Part shown: in pieces, positions 62,969-64,000 of the stretch | How positions within the stretch are numbered: the stretch's first letter is position 1 | Layout of the letters: each line of letters opens with the position of its first letter | DNA from: Diplonema papillatum | Lineage: Eukaryota > Euglenozoa > Diplonemea > Diplonemida > Diplonemidae | Direction of reading: 5' to 3' | Assembly (NCBI GenBank): GCA_030068145.1 | Contig: JAPJBO010000951.1 | Span: 1-64,000 of the forward strand | Length of the DNA: 64,000 bases | The notes under the pieces: generated by a model | Databases searched by the model: none | Seen by the model: only the letters and a program-made list of their open reading frames with translations | What the model was told of the DNA's origin: nothing | Position numbers and translations under genes: made by a program

Positions 62969-64000
62969 TTAATCTCTCTCCAGGGAAACGATGTAGCCGT
63001 TTGTTGTGAACTTGACAGCACATTCTTCCCATGAGAGAAGGGACACTTGCTGGTCGTCGTAACACACCCAGTCGTCGTTTTCTCGCAGCACGGTGTAGTA
63101 GTGTCCAGCTTGCACTTTCCCTGTGTGGACGATGAAGCCAGTTACTCTGTAAGTGTCTTCCCCGATCGTGATGGCTGGTTGAATGGGCGTGCGGACTTTT
63201 AGCTTTATTTCTTCGCCTGTTCTCTTCGACCGTTGGGCTCGCTTAAGAGCCACATCCATCACACTTGGGAAAACGTAGAGCTCTTTTGTGGAGCCCTCCG
63301 TTCTTCGGTGGCATGTATCGCAGTCGACGTCGGGGATACGGGTTGCCTTCTTGTTCTTCACTTTCCGTACAAGAACTTCGAGTGGTTCGGTGTAGGCTTT
63401 TTCTCTGTTCTTCAGCTCAACAAGGAGGAATGGCTCCAGTGCTGGTGCCGCTGTGTTGGATCCTCCGCATTCGAAGCAGGTCGTCAGACGGGTGTACGTC
63501 ACCGTCGTCGGATCGTCGTCGTCACCCCTTACGCAACTTCTGATCCACGTCAGGAGTTCGTGAGCATCCCGGTGCTGGGAGTCATCGTCTGTCGTGTCAA
63601 ACACGAGACTTCGGATTGTGGCCATCGAGCTGTGAATGTCGCGACCAGCGTCAAAGTCCGTAAAGAGTTTACGAACTATAAGCTGCTCTTCATTCGGGTG
63701 TTGGATGGCTGCAAGCTGTGTCCGGAAGCTCGGCTTGCGGGCCAGAAACTGAACGCTTGCGGCGAAGAAACAGCTATTCCGAATGTTGTTTATGCCGCGC
63801 GCATGTGGGTCCGGCGGATTGGTTGCGAAGGGTGCGGTGGTGGTGAAGCTCTTGGGGTTGTGTGGTGGAACACTTTCGGGAGGGCTCGGTGATTCCGGCG
63901 GAGCGGCGGGTTGTTGTGGCGCGCGAATGCCGATGAATCGCTTCTCTACGTTGGTGGGGCGTCCCTCGTCGTATGCCTTTCCGACATAGTGGTAGAAACG
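62969..64000 (-). CDS. Ubiquitin-specific protease (USP/UCH) with intact catalytic residues, partial
   Basis: The minus strand is open from the window edge to a stop at 62,969 (343 codons). Counting from the edge, residues 25-68 are a Pro-rich linker. GINNIRNSCFFAASVQFL at 69-86 is the Cys box with nucleophile Cys77. SQHRDAHELL at 141-150 is the QQD box variant. CFEC (175-178) and CDTC (227-230) form a zinc ribbon. VHTGKVQAGHYYTV at 291-304 is the His box with His300, followed by WVCYDD. The protein ends SLERD after NGYIV, as USPs do. All catalytic elements are present in about 270 residues, shorter than the usual 350, so loops are compact. USPs cleave ubiquitin from substrates. The N-terminus lies beyond the window. 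Nearby is a TIR element with a dead USP piece on the opposite strand, so this may be a related or mobile-element gene. Confidence 0.88.
   Translation of the reverse strand, partial: RFYHYVGKAYDEGRPTNVEKRFIGIRAPQQPAAPPESPSPPESVPPHNPKSFTTTAPFATNPPDPHARGINNIRNSCFFAASVQFLARKPSFRTQLAAIQHPNEEQLIVRKLFTDFDAGRDIHSSMATIRSLVFDTTDDDSQHRDAHELLTWIRSCVRGDDDDPTTVTYTRLTTCFECGGSNTAAPALEPFLLVELKNREKAYTEPLEVLVRKVKNKKATRIPDVDCDTCHRRTEGSTKELYVFPSVMDVALKRAQRSKRTGEEIKLKVRTPIQPAITIGEDTYRVTGFIVHTGKVQAGHYYTVLRENDDWVCYDDQQVSLLSWEECAVKFTTNGYIVSLERD

Overview
The window reads as nuclear DNA of a eukaryotic microbe, not a bacterium or plasmid. Coding blocks are isolated, GC-rich exons that end at plausible GT donors or begin at AG acceptors. 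Cytosolic-type 18S and 28S rRNA pieces occur as scattered fragments. Most of the sequence is dispersed and tandem repeats, including retroelement remains and long GA microsatellites. A repeat-rich algal or protist genome fits best. A chromerid or other alveolate alga such as Chromera is my guess, but nothing here proves the lineage.

Layout. 0-7 kb: repeats only, including two terminal-inverted-repeat (TIR) elements and a 117-bp minisatellite. 7.6-9.1 kb (minus): a glyoxalase-II/PNKD-type metallo-beta-lactamase exon with all metal ligands, beside a truncated second copy. 13.2-18.6 kb (minus): an ankyrin-repeat gene, an array of at least six copies of its tail module, and a small gene of unknown function with a broken duplicate. 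20.6-25.2 kb (plus): retroelement remains with two different RNase H domains, in-frame GA tracts read as (Arg-Glu)n, a 53-bp minisatellite that splits one reading frame, and a Cys/His-rich tail. 28.1-28.5 and 39.05-39.26 kb: adjacent pieces of 28S rRNA lying 11 kb apart. 29.7-30.5 kb (minus): a cytidine deaminase exon. 30.9-32.5 kb (minus): a non-LTR retrotransposon tail joined to an ORF combining a ubiquitin-specific protease (USP) half with zinc fingers; a second copy of the finger part at 41.5-42.4 kb carries a 182-bp miniature transposon with a matching empty site. 43.7-44.0 kb (minus): an Arg-rich helical exon. 45.2-49.0 kb: satellite arrays. 49.6-51.3 kb: a frameshifted pseudogene. 51.6-52.65 kb: a 1,057-bp TIR element whose ORF shares a Cys/His signature with the 24.7-kb retroelement ORF. 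55.3 kb: an antisense 18S rRNA piece. 59-61 kb (minus): the last exon of an ABC transporter with two degraded copies. 61.5-62.5 kb: a TIR element carrying a dead USP fragment. 63-64 kb (minus): a USP with intact catalytic residues that runs off the window.

There is no operon-like organisation. Two themes recur. First, short mobile repeats lie inside or against introns in one fixed orientation relative to three host genes. Second, USP-type deubiquitinase sequence appears three times, in one case inside a TIR element and in another fused to zinc fingers in a repeated ORF. These, with the shared Cys/His motif, are the most promising leads.
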